DNA of 64,000 bases from Methylobacterium sp. Leaf118 (GCF_920984675.1 NZ_CAKLBV010000016.1:1-64000), one strand, 5' to 3'. Counted from the stretch's first letter, positions 47,721 to 58,746 are shown. A program made the numbers and translations. The notes: a model not told the origin generated them from the letters alone.

Positions 47721-48272
47721 ATGAAGACTGCCGATTGCGACATCCTGATCCTGCCGGGCTACGCGGGCTCCGAAGAGGAGCACTGGCAGACCCGCTGGGC
47801 AGGCCGCCTGCGGACGGCGCGGATCGTCGAGCAGGCGGACTGGCACCAGCCCGATCCGGAGGCCTGGCGCGACCGCATCGTCGAAGCGGTGACGGCGTCG
47901 ACCCGGCCAGTGGTGCTCATCGCCCACAGCCTGGGCGTCGTGGCCGCGGTCGAGGCCGCGCCCCGCTTCCCCCCGGAAACGGTGCGCGGCGCCCTGCTCG
48001 TGGCCTTCCCCGACATCGAGGCGGGCGCGGGCCTGCCCGAGAGCGTGCGTGCCTTCGCCCCCGTGCCCCGAGAGCCCTTGCGGTTTCCCTCGCTGCTGGT
48101 GGCGAGCCGCACCGACCCGCACTGCGCCTATGAGCGGGCGGAGGAATACGGCAACGCCTGGGGCGCGGCCGTGGTCGATGCGGGCGAATCCGGCCACATC
48201 AACGTGGCGAGCGGCCACGGCCCCTGGCCGGAAGGCCTGATGCGGCTCGCGGGCTTCATGAAGGATCTCTGA
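47721..48272 (+). CDS. RBBP9/YdeN-family serine hydrolase
   Basis: 183 residues. Small alpha/beta hydrolase: N-terminal ILILPGYAGSEEEHWQTRW, nucleophile in IAHSLGVVAAVEA, the acid in VASRTDPHCAYERAEEY and the histidine in GESGHINVASG. Members cleave esters, but natural substrates are mostly unknown. No operon partner is evident. Confidence 0.92.
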   Translation: MKTADCDILILPGYAGSEEEHWQTRWAGRLRTARIVEQADWHQPDPEAWRDRIVEAVTASTRPVVLIAHSLGVVAAVEAAPRFPPETVRGALLVAFPDIEAGAGLPESVRAFAPVPREPLRFPSLLVASRTDPHCAYERAEEYGNAWGAAVVDAGESGHINVASGHGPWPEGLMRLAGFMKDL

Positions 48273-48383
48273 TCCGGCGGCCCGCGCCAAGCGCTCCCCA
48301 TCGGCGGGACGAGGGAGCGCGTTGAGCCGTAGTCGGACAGGGGGCCGCCGTGGTTGCGTCCCGGCCTCGGACCTTATTGACCA

Positions 48384-48409
48384 GGAACTCTCGCAGCCTG
48401 CGCGGCGTT
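48384..48409 (+). promoter_or_regulatory. EcfG-type stress promoter, GGAAC-N17-CGTT
   Basis: GGAAC at 48384-48388 and CGTT at 48406-48409 with 17 bp between, exactly the known general stress promoter pattern of Methylobacterium and other alphaproteobacteria. It is 61 bp before the small membrane protein start at 48471. Confidence 0.65.
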
Positions 48410-48470
48410 GGCCCAGCAACTCCCCAGCTTATACCGCCGCCTCGACTGGGGGCGGCCAGAGAGGATCTTC

Positions 48471-48740
48471 ATGGCGCCGATCGAGAACCAAACCGAAGCC
48501 CGCCAGGGCGAGAAGGGCAAGCCCGCACTCTACGTGTTGGTCGCGAGCCTGATCCTGGTCGCCGTCGCGACCGTCGGTCTGCTGAGCTGGAACCGCGCCG
48601 AGTCCCCGGCCGACCATGCGGGCAAGAGCCAGGACTCGGCCCGCGAGCTGACCACCGGCTCCGTCAATTCGTCCAACAGCGCCCGGACGCCGACCGAGAA
48701 CCCGGCCTATCCGCAGCCCGCGGAGAAGAAGGCGCCGTAA
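48471..48740 (+). CDS. Small single-helix membrane protein, probable stress gene
   Basis: 89 residues from ATG 48471 with AGAGAGGA in front. A short charged cytoplasmic start (MAPIENQTEARQGEKGK), a membrane helix (ALYVLVASLILVAVATVGLL, about 18-37) and a disordered Ser/Asn/Pro-rich tail, probably periplasmic. No family. An excellent EcfG-type promoter upstream and a strong terminator downstream make it a well-defined monocistronic gene. Confidence 0.75.
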   Translation: MAPIENQTEARQGEKGKPALYVLVASLILVAVATVGLLSWNRAESPADHAGKSQDSARELTTGSVNSSNSARTPTENPAYPQPAEKKAP

Positions 48741-48761
48741 CCGCCTTCCTCCTCGCCGAGG

Positions 48762-48800
48762 CGAAAACAGCCGCCCGGGATCACCGGGCGGCTGTTTTCG
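48762..48800. terminator. Bidirectional intrinsic terminator
   Basis: CGAAAACAGCCGCCCGG, loop GATCA, and the exact reverse complement: a 17-bp perfect stem with an A-tract on the left arm and a T-tract on the right. It lies in the gap between the convergent stops at 48740 and 48821 and should end transcription both ways. Confidence 0.85.
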
Positions 48801-48820
48801 TCGAGGGGGCCGCCCGTCGT

Positions 48821-49702
48821 TCAGCGGGTCGGAACCGGCGTCTCGCCCCGGTAATCGTAGAAGCCGCGCTTGGATTTGCGGCCGAGCCAGCCGGCCTCGA
48901 CATATTTCACCAGCAGCGGGCAGGGGCGGTACTTCGAATCCGCCAGCCCCTCGTAGAGCACCTGCATCACCGAGAGGCAGGTATCGAGGCCGATGAAGTC
49001 GGCGAGCTGGAGCGGCCCCATCGGATGGTTGGCGCCCAGCCGCATCGCCGTGTCGATCGACTCGACCGAGCCCACGCCCTCGTAGAGCGTGTAGATCGCC
49101 TCGTTGATCATCGGCAGCAGGATGCGGTTGACGATGAAGGCCGGAAAATCCTCCGACATGGTCGAGGTCTTGCCGAGCCGGCCGATGAAGGCCTTGGCGG
49201 ATTCGTAGGTCGGATCCTCGGTGGCGATGCCGCGAATCAGCTCGACGAGCTGCATCAACGGCACCGGGTTCATGAAGTGGATGCCGATGAAGCGGTCGGG
49301 TCGGTCGGTCGCCGCCGCGAGCCGGGTGATCGAGATCGAGGAGGTGTTGGTCGCGACGAGCGCGTCGGGCTTGAGCGACGGACACAGGGCCTGGAAGATC
49401 TTGCGCTTGGTCGGCTCGTCCTCGGTGGCGGCCTCGATCACGAGGTCGCAGGCGCCGAGATCCTCGTATCCACGGGCCTTGCCGATCCGATCCATGGCGG
49501 TCCGGCGCTGCTCCTCGCTGAGCGTGCCCTTCTGGACCTGGCGGACGAGGTTGGCGTCGATCAGCGCGAGGCCGGCATCGATCCGATCGGGGTCGCGGTC
49601 GTTCAGCCGGACGTCGAGACCCGACGCCGCGCAGACATGCGCGATGCCGGTCCCCATCTGGCCGGCACCGATGATGCCGACCGTCTTGATCTCGATGCCC
49701 AT
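48821..49702 (-). CDS. hbd: 3-hydroxybutyryl-CoA dehydrogenase
   Basis: 293 residues. NAD-binding GIIGAGQMGTGIAHVCA, the catalytic block DRFIGIHFMNPVPLMQLVEL, and C-terminal FIVNRILLPMINEAIYTLYE and GANHPMGPLQLADFIGLDTC identify this short-chain 3-hydroxyacyl-CoA dehydrogenase. It interconverts 3-hydroxybutyryl-CoA and acetoacetyl-CoA, in fatty acid, polyhydroxybutyrate or ethylmalonyl-CoA-type metabolism. It lies downstream of etfB-etfA on the same strand, a sensible pairing because ETF takes electrons from acyl-CoA dehydrogenases of the same route. Start ATG 49702. Confidence 0.95.
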   Translation of the reverse strand: MGIEIKTVGIIGAGQMGTGIAHVCAASGLDVRLNDRDPDRIDAGLALIDANLVRQVQKGTLSEEQRRTAMDRIGKARGYEDLGACDLVIEAATEDEPTKRKIFQALCPSLKPDALVATNTSSISITRLAAATDRPDRFIGIHFMNPVPLMQLVELIRGIATEDPTYESAKAFIGRLGKTSTMSEDFPAFIVNRILLPMINEAIYTLYEGVGSVESIDTAMRLGANHPMGPLQLADFIGLDTCLSVMQVLYEGLADSKYRPCPLLVKYVEAGWLGRKSKRGFYDYRGETPVPTR

Positions 49703-49761
49703 ACCCGTCTCGCGTCCCACCTGTTGCGGCATCGTCGGTCGAACCGCATGCATACAATGCG

Positions 49762-49773
49762 GCACTGCAACAA
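49762..49773. promoter_or_regulatory. 12-mer GCACTGCAACAA upstream of hbd
   Basis: Located 60 bp before the hbd start, in the 110-bp gap to etfA. The same 12-mer is found 15 bp before the patatin gene at 57461. TGC-rich palindromic sites are typical of the polyhydroxybutyrate regulator PhaR; this assignment is inference. Confidence 0.35.
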
Positions 49774-49812
49774 ATGCGTCAAACCGCTCCGCGCGGCGCC
49801 CGTCTTCGGCGA

Positions 49813-50766
49813 CTACCGGTCCTTGGCCTTGGCGATCTCGGCCTGGAACTCCGGCACCACCTGGAACAAGTCGCCGACGAGCCCGTAATCGGCCACTTGG
49901 AAGATCGGCGCGTCCTCGTCCTTGTTGATCGCGACGATGACCTTGGAATCCTTCATGCCGGCGAGATGCTGGATCGCGCCGGAGATGCCGACCGCCACGT
50001 AGAGATCGGGCGCCACCACCTTGCCGGTCTGGCCGACCTGCCAGTCGTTGGGGGCGTAGCCGGCATCGACCGCCGCGCGGGAGGCGCCGACGGCGGCGCC
50101 GAGGCTGTCGGCCAGGGGCTCGATCAGTTCCTTGAACTTCTCGGCCGAGCCGAGCGAGCGGCCGCCGGAGACGATGAACTTGGCCGAGGCCAGTTCCGGC
50201 CGGTCGGACTTGGCGATCTCCTCGGACTTGTAGGCCGCGCCGAGGGCGTCGGGGACCGCCGCCGAGACCGCCTCGACGGACGCGCCCGCGCCGCCTTCTT
50301 CCGCCGGCTTAAAGGCGGCGGTGCGCACGGTGATGACCTTCTTGCCGGACCCCGACTGCACGGTCTGGATCGCGTTGCCGGCGTAGATCGGCCGCTCGAA
50401 CGTGTCGGGAGAGACGACCTTGATGATGTCGGAGACCTGGGCGACGTCGAGGAGCGCGGCCACGCGGGGCAAGGTGTTCTTGCCCGTGGTGGTGGCGGCG
50501 GCGACGATCGCGTCATAGCCGTCCGCCAGCGCGACGATCAGCGCGGCGTTGGTCTCGGCGAGGTCGTGGTCGTAGGCGGCATCCTCGGCGTTGAGCACCT
50601 TCTCGACGCCGTCGAGCTTGGCCGCCGCCTCCGCCGCCGGCATCGAGCCGGCGCCGGCGACGAGGGCGTGGATGGGAGCGCCGAGCTGCTTGGCCGCCGT
50701 GAGCGCCTTGAGGGTGCCGTCCTTGATCTTGCCGTCGGCGTGCTCGACGTAGAGGAGCGTGGTCAT
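49813..50766 (-). CDS. etfA: Electron transfer flavoprotein subunit alpha
   Basis: 317 residues. FAD-binding C-terminal domain is plain: [90 protein letters not shown]. EtfAB carries electrons from acyl-CoA dehydrogenases to ETF:quinone oxidoreductase. Immediately downstream of etfB (73 bp) and upstream of hbd. Confidence 0.98.
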   Translation of the reverse strand: MTTLLYVEHADGKIKDGTLKALTAAKQLGAPIHALVAGAGSMPAAEAAAKLDGVEKVLNAEDAAYDHDLAETNAALIVALADGYDAIVAAATTTGKNTLPRVAALLDVAQVSDIIKVVSPDTFERPIYAGNAIQTVQSGSGKKVITVRTAAFKPAEEGGAGASVEAVSAAVPDALGAAYKSEEIAKSDRPELASAKFIVSGGRSLGSAEKFKELIEPLADSLGAAVGASRAAVDAGYAPNDWQVGQTGKVVAPDLYVAVGISGAIQHLAGMKDSKVIVAINKDEDAPIFQVADYGLVGDLFQVVPEFQAEIAKAKDR

Positions 50767-50839
50767 CGGGAGGACTTTCGGAAGAGGGAAGGGGGCCCCG
50801 CTCGACCCGGGGGGAGCGGCGCGCGAATCTCGGAGGCGA

Positions 50840-51589
50840 TCAGAAGACGCCGGCCTCGACCTTGAGCTTCTGGACGAGCTCGGCCGCGGAACCGACCTTG
50901 ACCCCCGCGGAGCGGCCCGGGGGCTCGGCGACCTTCAGGACGGTCAGCTTCGGCGCGACGTCGACGCCGAGGGCGTCGGGGGCGAGCTCCTCCAGCGGCT
51001 TCTTCTTGGCCTTCATGATGTTGGGCAGGCTCGCGTAGCGCGGCTCGTTGAGGCGCAGATCCGTCGTCACGATCGCCGGCAGCTTGAGCGACACGGTCTG
51101 GAGCCCGCCATCGACCTCGCGGGTCACGTCGAGGCTTCCCTCGCCGAACTCGACCTTGAAGGCGAAGGTGCCCTGCGGCCAGCCGAGCAGAGCCGCGAGC
51201 ATCTGGCCGGTCTGGTTGGAATCGTCGTCGATCGCCTGCTTGCCGAGGATGACGAGTTCCGGCGACTCCTTCTCGACCACCGCCTTCAGGATCTTGGCGA
51301 CGGCGAGCGGCTCGCAATTCACGTCGGTCTTGACGAGGATCGCCCGGTCGGCGCCCATGGCGAGCGCCGTGCGCAGGGTCTCCTGGGCCTGCTGCGGCCC
51401 GATCGAGACGGCGACGATCTCGGTGACCTTGCCCTTTTCCTTCAGGCGGATCGCCTCCTCGACGGCGATCTCGTCGAATGGGTTCATCGACATCTTGACG
51501 TTGGCGAGTTCCACGCCCGATCCGTCGGCCTTGACGCGGATCTTCACGTTGTAGTCGACCACCCGCTTGACGGGCACCAGAACCTTCAT
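50840..51589 (-). CDS. etfB: Electron transfer flavoprotein subunit beta
   Basis: 249 residues. The beta-subunit signature is [20 protein letters not shown], with AMP-binding region [12 protein letters not shown], and [20 protein letters not shown] plus the C-terminal arm [29 protein letters not shown] precedes ATG 51589. First gene of etfB-etfA; a cobalamin adenosyltransferase gene lies 201 bp upstream on the same strand. Confidence 0.98.
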   Translation of the reverse strand: MKVLVPVKRVVDYNVKIRVKADGSGVELANVKMSMNPFDEIAVEEAIRLKEKGKVTEIVAVSIGPQQAQETLRTALAMGADRAILVKTDVNCEPLAVAKILKAVVEKESPELVILGKQAIDDDSNQTGQMLAALLGWPQGTFAFKVEFGEGSLDVTREVDGGLQTVSLKLPAIVTTDLRLNEPRYASLPNIMKAKKKPLEELAPDALGVDVAPKLTVLKVAEPPGRSAGVKVGSAAELVQKLKVEAGVF

Positions 51590-51790
51590 GGCGTTGCTTT
51601 CCTCCGCGCCGGTCGGGCCGGCCGGGCGCTCGGGAAGCGGCCTTGAGACGGCGCGACGGCAATCAGACTTCGATTGTCAGGGCGCGGGACCGTAACGAGG
51701 CGATTTCCCGCTTGTCAACGCGCCAGAGCCGCGGCTCGACCGGGCCAAGATTGGAGCACGCGCCGCGCGATCACGGGCGCCGGTCCGCCG

Positions 51791-52372
51791 TCACCGGTTC
51801 TGGCCGGGCACCCACAGCACGTCGTCGGCGCCGTTCCGGTTGGCGGCGCGGGAGGCCACGAACAGGAAGTCGGACAGCCGGTTGAGGTATTGCAGCGCTT
51901 CGGCCGAAATCGCCTCGCCTTCGTGGGCCGAGAGCGCGACGACGAGCCGCTCGGCGCGGCGGCACACGGTGCGGGCGAGGTGGAGCGCGGCGGCCGTCGG
52001 CGCGCCGCCGGGCAGCACGAAGGATTTCAGCGGCGGGATGGGCGCGTTGAGCGCGTCGATCTCGGCCTCGAGCCGCTCCACCTGGGCGGCCACCACCCGC
52101 AGGGGCTCGTAGCCGAGGGGCTTGTCGCTTGGCGGCGTGGCCAGATCGGCGCCGAGGTCGAACAGGTCGTTCTGGATGCGCGCCAGCATCGCGTCGAGGG
52201 CGGGCTCGTCGGTGGCGGCGTGCTGGCGGGCGAGCCCGATGCAGGCGTTGGTCTCGTCGACGGTGCCGTAGGCCTCGACCCGCAGATCCGCCTTCGAGCG
52301 GCGCTCGCCATTGGCGAGCCCGGTCGTGCCGCCGTCGCCGGTGCGGGTGTAGATGCGGTTCAGCTTGACCAC
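51791..52372 (-). CDS. PduO-type cob(I)alamin adenosyltransferase
   Basis: 193 residues. ATP:cob(I)alamin adenosyltransferase of the PduO/MMAB type, making adenosylcobalamin. Seen: VKLNRIYTRTGDGGTTGLAN (ATP-binding N-terminus), AYGTVDETNACIGLARQ, DLFDLGADLATPP, FVLPGGAPTAAALHLARTVC with RRAERLVVALS, and LNRLSDFLFVASRAAN. Start GTG 52372 has GGGAGAG 6 nt before. Neighbouring etf/hbd genes suggest service to methylmalonyl- or ethylmalonyl-CoA mutase. Confidence 0.96.
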   Translation of the reverse strand: MVKLNRIYTRTGDGGTTGLANGERRSKADLRVEAYGTVDETNACIGLARQHAATDEPALDAMLARIQNDLFDLGADLATPPSDKPLGYEPLRVVAAQVERLEAEIDALNAPIPPLKSFVLPGGAPTAAALHLARTVCRRAERLVVALSAHEGEAISAEALQYLNRLSDFLFVASRAANRNGADDVLWVPGQNR

Positions 52373-52682
52373 GGCGTCTCTCCCGCGGGCACGAAAAACC
52401 CGCCGGGCGATGGTGTTTCGCGCGCGACGGGCGTTGGCAAGTTCCCTGGCGGGATTCTTGGCAGGTTTCTTGGCAGGTTTCTTGGCAAGTGCCCGGTAAG
52501 ATTCCCGGCACATCGCTCGAGCCCGTTCCCGGGCTCACTTGAGCGCGCGCTTTTCGGAAGGGGCCCGGGCGCCGCCACCAGGGGCGGCGGCCTCCGCACC
52601 GGCCGAGGCGCGACCTGCGCCGGGATGTCCGCGCGGCCTCAGGTGGCGGATGCCAGGGCTCGCGCGCGACCCGGGCGCCGCG
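52373..52682. other. 310-bp gap upstream of the adenosyltransferase gene
   Basis: It holds a 12-bp tandem repeat (52455-52490). No gene or cobalamin riboswitch is recognised. The promoter for the adenosyltransferase gene and perhaps etfBA should lie here. Confidence 0.45.
52455..52490. repeat. 12-bp tandem repeat, three copies
   Basis: TTCTTGGCAGGT twice and TTCTTGGCAAGT once, head to tail, with a degenerate copy before. Read on the minus strand in frame with the adenosyltransferase it would code Lys-Lys-Pro-Ala repeats, but the good GTG start lies after it. Confidence 0.8.
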
Positions 52683-53324
52683 TCAGAACGTGTAGCCGAT
52701 CTTGCCGCCGAAATTGGTCAGGCCACGGTTGTTGTCGCACAGGCCGGCATTCGACATGTGCTCGACGGTCGCCATGACGCTCCAACGTTCGGTGATGCGG
52801 AAGCCGAGGGCAGCGGCCTCGCGGAACAACGGGTTGCAGCCGAGCGTGTTGAAGCCGTAGGGCACCGTGGCCTTCGGGCCGGTATAGCCGTTATGGGCGG
52901 CGCCACCGAAGAAGCCTTCGATGAACAGGCGGCGGTTGAAGAACTCGGGGAAGATATCGACGGTCCAGGTGGCGCCGATATAGGCGAAGCTGGTGCGCCC
53001 GCCGGTGTTGTAGCTGCCGCCGACCGTCGGGCGCGGCACGAAGGCCTGCCAGAACGGATCCGTGCTGACGAGCGGCTTGTTGAACAGGATCTCGCCGTTG
53101 ACGTTCGCGGTGCTGAAACCGGGCAGCTTGCCCTCGGCGCTGCCCGGGTCCTGAACGCCGCCGCCGATGCGGATCTCGGAGACGATGCTGTAGGGCTGGA
53201 GCGGGGCCGCATAGGCCAGCGGGACCGGTGCCCGGGCGCCGCCGAGATCGGCGGCCAGCACGGCCGGGGCGGCCAGTGCGCAGCCCAGAAGCAGGGCCGT
53301 AGTCCGGGCGAGAAGGGCTGTCAT
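52683..53324 (-). CDS. pagL: PagL-like lipid A 3-O-deacylase (acyloxyacyl hydrolase)
   Basis: 213 residues. Signal peptide to about residue 25, then an eight-stranded outer membrane barrel ending in aromatic F (KIGYTF). The PagL active-site H-x-S-N motif is H189-M-S191-N192, with NNRGLTNFGGKIG following as in the family. PagL removes the 3-hydroxyacyl chain at lipid A position 3. It is 154 bp from the end of kup on the same strand, with a hairpin directly in front of its ATG. Confidence 0.88.
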   Translation of the reverse strand: MTALLARTTALLLGCALAAPAVLAADLGGARAPVPLAYAAPLQPYSIVSEIRIGGGVQDPGSAEGKLPGFSTANVNGEILFNKPLVSTDPFWQAFVPRPTVGGSYNTGGRTSFAYIGATWTVDIFPEFFNRRLFIEGFFGGAAHNGYTGPKATVPYGFNTLGCNPLFREAAALGFRITERWSVMATVEHMSNAGLCDNNRGLTNFGGKIGYTF

Positions 53325-53326
53325 CA

Positions 53327-53353
53327 GGGCGGATCAATCCGGTTGAACCGCCC
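53327..53353 (-). promoter_or_regulatory. Hairpin directly before the pagL start codon
   Basis: GGGCGG-A-TCAA, loop TCCGG, TTGA-A-CCGCCC: an 11-bp stem with one A-A mismatch ending 3 nt before the ATG at 53324. In the transcript it would cover the ribosome-binding region. The centre AATCCGGTTGA also occurs at 37126-37136. Confidence 0.45.
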
Positions 53354-53478
53354 TTGATTATCACGGGGGTCCGAGATCATCCCGCAGATTCCTCCATCCC
53401 CCCGCTTTTCCCGGGGCGGTGGGGCGCCGGCGCCACACCGGGCGGGCGCTTTCCCGTCCGGCCTGCGGGGCCGGAGCC

Positions 53479-55488
53479 CTACACGGTCACCTGCGTGCCG
53501 ACCTCGACGACGCGGCCGGTCGGGATCTGGAAGAAGTCGGTGGCGTCGTTGGCGTTCTTGGCCAGCGTGATGAAGATCCGGTCCTGCCACAGCGGCATCC
53601 CGGAATGGGCGGCGGGCCGGATCGAGCGACGCGACAGGAAGAACGAGGTCGACATGATGTCGAACTTGAACCCCTCGCGCTTGAGCAGCGTCAGGGTGCG
53701 GGGGATGTTGGGCGTCTCCATGAAGCCGAAGCGCATCACCACCTTGAAGAAGCCCGGCCCCACCGGGGAGATCCGCACCCGCTCGGAGGCCGGTGCGCGG
53801 GGCCGGTCCATGGTCTCGACGGTGAGCACGACGTTCTTCTCGTGCACCACCTTGTTGTGCTTCATGTTGTGCAGGAGCGCGGCCGGAGCGATCTCGGGAT
53901 CGCTGGTGAGGAACACCGCGGTGCCCTTCACCCGGTGGTAGGAGGCGCTCTTTTCCAGCATCCCGACGAGCTCGACCAGCGGGACGTCGGTCTTGCGGGT
54001 CTTGTTGACGAGGATCGTCACGCCTCGGACCCAGGTCCACATCATCAGCATCAGGCCGCCCGCGAGCAGCAGGGGCACGTAGCCGCCCTCGTGCACCTTC
54101 AGGAGGTTCGAGAGCATGAACAGGAACTCGATGACGATGAAGGGCGCGATCACCGCCGCCGCGACGACGGCCCGGAGTCGGACGACCTTCCACAGCACCA
54201 CGAAGGCCATGCAGGCGGTGAGGAGCATCGTGCCGGTCACCGCGATGCCGTAGGCCGAGGCCAGCGCCGAGGAGGAGCGGAAGGTGATCGCCAGGATCAC
54301 CACGCCGAGCCCGAGCAGCATGTTGATCTGCGGCAGGTAGATCTGGCCCGAATGGGCCTCGGAGGTGTGGCGGATCTCCATGCGCGGCAGCATGCCGAGC
54401 TGGATCGCCTGCCGCGACAGCGAGAAAGCCCCGGTGATGACCGCCTGGCTCGCCGTCACGGTGGCGATGGTGGCGAGCAGCACCATGGGGATCAGGCCCC
54501 ATTCGGGCACGAGCTGGTAGAACGGGTCGGTCGTGTCGGGCTTGGCGAGGACGAGGGCGGTCTGGCCGAGATAGTTCAGGACGAGGCAGGGCGCGACGAG
54601 GCCGAGCCACGCCACCTGGATCGGGCGGCGCCCGAAATGGCCGAGATCGGCGAACAGGGCCTCCGCCCCGGTCACCGCCAGGAACACCGCGCCGAGCGCC
54701 ACCAGCGCGCCGGTGCCGTGGCCGAGCAGGTAATGCACCGCGTACCAGGGATTGAAGGCGGCGAGCACGCCCGGATTGCCGGCGATGTGCGGCAGGGCGG
54801 CGCCGGCCAGCGCCAGGAACCAGACCACCATGATCGGGCCGAAGAAGGTCGCGACCCGGGCGGTGCCGTGGCTCTGGACCGCGAACAGGCCGACGATGAT
54901 CACCACCGTGATCGGCAGGACGTAGCCCTCGAAGGCGGGCGTGACGAGCTTGAGGCCCTCCACCGCCGAGAGCACCGAGATCGCCGGGGTGATGACCGAA
55001 TCGCCGTAGAACAGCGAGGCGCCGAGCAGGCCCAGCATGAACACGATCCTCGAGCCGCCGAGCGCGTGGCGGGCCTTGGCCATCAGCGAGAGGATGCCGC
55101 CCTCGCCGTTGTTGTCCATGCGCAGCAGGATCGCGACGTATTTGATCGTGACGATGAGCAGCAGGGCCCAGATGATGAGCGAGGCGGTGCCGATCACCTC
55201 CTCGCTCAGGAGGATGCCGTCGACCCGCGAGGGCGCGAGCGCCTCCCGGAAGGCGTAGAGCGGGCTCGTGCCGATATCGCCGTAGACGACGCCGACCGAG
55301 CCGACGGCGAGGGTCCAGAACCCGGTGCGGGCATGGTCCTGGGCCGCGTCCTCGGAGGCGTCCACGGCGCCGGCAGCGGTCGCGACGGGACCGCCCTCGC
55401 CGGGGGCCGGACCGCCGGCGGAGGCCGGGACGGCGGCGGCTCTGGCGGCGGCGTCGGCCGGCAGGCTCGGGCTGGCAGGCTGGGTCAT
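53479..55488 (-). CDS. kup: Kup-type potassium transporter
   Basis: 669 residues. After a disordered Ala/Pro-rich N-terminus (about 50 residues) come twelve membrane helices with the Kup signature [59 protein letters not shown] and [19 protein letters not shown]. The C-terminal cytosolic domain (about 510 to 669) is complete. Kup is a low-turgor, proton-coupled K+ importer of the inner membrane. Confidence 0.97.
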   Translation of the reverse strand: MTQPASPSLPADAAARAAAVPASAGGPAPGEGGPVATAAGAVDASEDAAQDHARTGFWTLAVGSVGVVYGDIGTSPLYAFREALAPSRVDGILLSEEVIGTASLIIWALLLIVTIKYVAILLRMDNNGEGGILSLMAKARHALGGSRIVFMLGLLGASLFYGDSVITPAISVLSAVEGLKLVTPAFEGYVLPITVVIIVGLFAVQSHGTARVATFFGPIMVVWFLALAGAALPHIAGNPGVLAAFNPWYAVHYLLGHGTGALVALGAVFLAVTGAEALFADLGHFGRRPIQVAWLGLVAPCLVLNYLGQTALVLAKPDTTDPFYQLVPEWGLIPMVLLATIATVTASQAVITGAFSLSRQAIQLGMLPRMEIRHTSEAHSGQIYLPQINMLLGLGVVILAITFRSSSALASAYGIAVTGTMLLTACMAFVVLWKVVRLRAVVAAAVIAPFIVIEFLFMLSNLLKVHEGGYVPLLLAGGLMLMMWTWVRGVTILVNKTRKTDVPLVELVGMLEKSASYHRVKGTAVFLTSDPEIAPAALLHNMKHNKVVHEKNVVLTVETMDRPRAPASERVRISPVGPGFFKVVMRFGFMETPNIPRTLTLLKREGFKFDIMSTSFFLSRRSIRPAAHSGMPLWQDRIFITLAKNANDATDFFQIPTGRVVEVGTQVTV

Positions 55489-55840
55489 CGGGCGATGGGA
55501 TCTTCGCTCGCGCGGGGTCCGGACGGATCTGCCGGACTCGCATGAAGGGATTGCGTCGGTCGCCCGCGCGGACGCCGGTGCGCCCGGAGCGGCAGGCTGT
55601 CGAGGCCCGGCCGCAGGGCGGCGGACATCGACGGTCCGGCGTCCGGGATCAGGGAGAGAGCAAGGCTCGGGCCGGACATCGCGGCCTCAGGGGCGCTCCG
55701 TATGCCGGACCAGCGTTAGCACGGGGACTCGGCCCCGGGAACGCCCCCGGAGCCCGGTCGAGGGCCCCGCGGGCGACACCCGCCGGGCCTCTTCTCACGC
55801 GGCCGCCCGCTTGGTTCTCAAGGGGGGGCTCACGCGGCCC
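55489..55840. other. 352-bp gap between ispG and kup
   Basis: Contains the ispG terminator-like hairpin and the kup promoter region. A 64-codon Pro/Arg-rich minus-strand frame overlaps the kup start but is not convincing. Confidence 0.4.
55763..55789 (-). terminator. Hairpin after ispG
   Basis: GGCCC/GGGCC closing stem with an inner CGGG/CCCG pairing, 52 bp after the ispG stop. No T-tract. Confidence 0.35.
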
Positions 55841-57169
<1,329 letters not shown>

Positions 57170-57486
57170 CGTGCCTTCGCGGGTCAAGCTGTCGTCCGCG
57201 CGTGCCGGCCGGAGGCTGTCTGCAGGCGCAGCGGCGATCCTATCCGAGTCCGGCGCGATCCGCGACCGGCCGCCGCGCCCGCGCAGCGCACCTCGATCTC
57301 GACATCGCTTCCTTGTCGCATCCGCACCGGGATGTCGAGCCGCTGACGCGCAGATGCAAGGATGCCGGCGGAGAGAAACGCCTTATCCTATCTTGCATCC
57401 GCCCGCTCGCGGGGCAAAGAACCGCACGGGCATGATTGCTGCTCTGCACCATATCGGGATGCACTGCAACAAGCCTGCGAGGGACG
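57170..57486. other. 317-bp divergent gap ispG / patatin gene
   Basis: No gene is seen. It holds both promoters and the 12-mer at 57461-57472. Confidence 0.5.
57461..57472. promoter_or_regulatory. 12-mer GCACTGCAACAA upstream of patatin gene
   Basis: Exact copy of the 12-mer found before hbd (49762), here 14 bp before the ATG at 57487, so it would overlap the 5' untranslated region or promoter. A shared regulator of storage or acyl-CoA metabolism is a guess. Confidence 0.35.
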
Positions 57487-58638
57487 ATGGACGCGACGAG
57501 CCCCGATTCGACAAAGGCCGCCAGCCTGCCGGGCCTGGAACCCGACGACGCCCACAACCCCGCCACCGCCGTGCCCGATCCCATCGCGGATTCGACCCGG
57601 CCGGGCGACGATTTCCGCGGCCTCGCCGGCGCGCGGGCGGAGAAGGCGGTCTCGCTCGCGCTCCAGGGCGGGGGCTCCCACGGCGCCTTCACCTGGGGGG
57701 TGCTCGATGCGCTGATCGAGGACGGGCGCCTCGCCTTCGAGGCGGTGACGGGCGCGAGCGCGGGGGCGATGAACGCCGTCGTCCTCGTGGACGGATGGCT
57801 CGCCGGCGGCCCCGACGGGGCCCGCACGGCCCTGGAGACGTTCTGGCGCGAGGCGAGCCTCGATGCCGATCTGCGCCCGTCGCAGAAGGGCGTGATCGAC
57901 GGCCTCTTCCAGATCTGGAAGGGCAATCCCTTCGTCGAGGCGTGGCTGAAGGCCTTCAACCCCGGCCCCTACGCGACCAATCCGCTGAACTTCAATCCCC
58001 TGCGCGACGCGCTGGAGCGCACCGTCGATTTCGAGCGACTGCGCGCGGCCGAGACCGCCAACGTTTTCGTCTCGGCCACCAATGTCTGGACCGGCAAGCT
58101 CGCCGTGTTCGAGCGGGAGCGGCTGACCGCTGACCACCTGATGGCCTCGGCCTGCCTGCCCACCGTGTTCCAGGCGGTGGAGATCGACGGCGTGCCCTAC
58201 TGGGACGGCGGCTATCTCGGCAATCCCGCCCTCTACCCGCTGCACGGGTCGAGCACCCGGGACATCCTGCTCGTGCAGATCAACCCGGTGGAGCGCCGCG
58301 AGACCCCGCGCTCGGCCAGCGACATCCAGAACCGGCTGAACGAGATCACCTTCAACGCCAACCTGATGCGCGAATTGCGCGCCATCGACTTCGTCCACGG
58401 GCTGATCGACGAGGGCGGACAGGGGCAGGTTCCGGGCCTGGAGCGGGTCTTCCTCCACCGCATCGACGGCACCGATTCCCTCGACACCTACGCCGCCTCC
58501 TCGCGCACCGACGCGCGCTGGCGGGTCATCGAGCGCCTGCGCGACAAGGGCCGCGCCGCGGCCAAGGCCTGGCTCGAGAACGGCTACGCCGAGGTCGGGA
58601 TGCGCTGCTCCCTCGACCTCAAACAGGCCTACCAATAG
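57487..58638 (+). CDS. Patatin-like phospholipase
   Basis: 383 residues. Oxyanion loop LALQGGGSHGAFTWGVLDAL (about 57), nucleophile serine in VTGASAGAMNAVVL, and the dyad aspartate in YWDGGYLGNPALYP. Some alphaproteobacterial relatives act on polyhydroxybutyrate granules or lipids; which applies here is open. GCGAGGGACG precedes ATG 57487. The protein lacks a signal peptide and should be cytoplasmic or membrane-associated. Confidence 0.93.
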   Translation: MDATSPDSTKAASLPGLEPDDAHNPATAVPDPIADSTRPGDDFRGLAGARAEKAVSLALQGGGSHGAFTWGVLDALIEDGRLAFEAVTGASAGAMNAVVLVDGWLAGGPDGARTALETFWREASLDADLRPSQKGVIDGLFQIWKGNPFVEAWLKAFNPGPYATNPLNFNPLRDALERTVDFERLRAAETANVFVSATNVWTGKLAVFERERLTADHLMASACLPTVFQAVEIDGVPYWDGGYLGNPALYPLHGSSTRDILLVQINPVERRETPRSASDIQNRLNEITFNANLMRELRAIDFVHGLIDEGGQGQVPGLERVFLHRIDGTDSLDTYAASSRTDARWRVIERLRDKGRAAAKAWLENGYAEVGMRCSLDLKQAYQ

Positions 58639-58746
58639 GCCATCGACGCGGGCGGGGCGGGCGGCGAAACCCACCCGCCGATCCTGCCCGCGCATCCCGC
58701 TGACAGGTTCCGGTGACAAATCCCTCTTGCCACCCGATCGCTACGC

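Noticed and set aside
55485..55679. 64-codon frame overlapping the kup start
   Set aside because: Pro/Arg-rich composition and no ribosome-binding site; could at most be a leader peptide.
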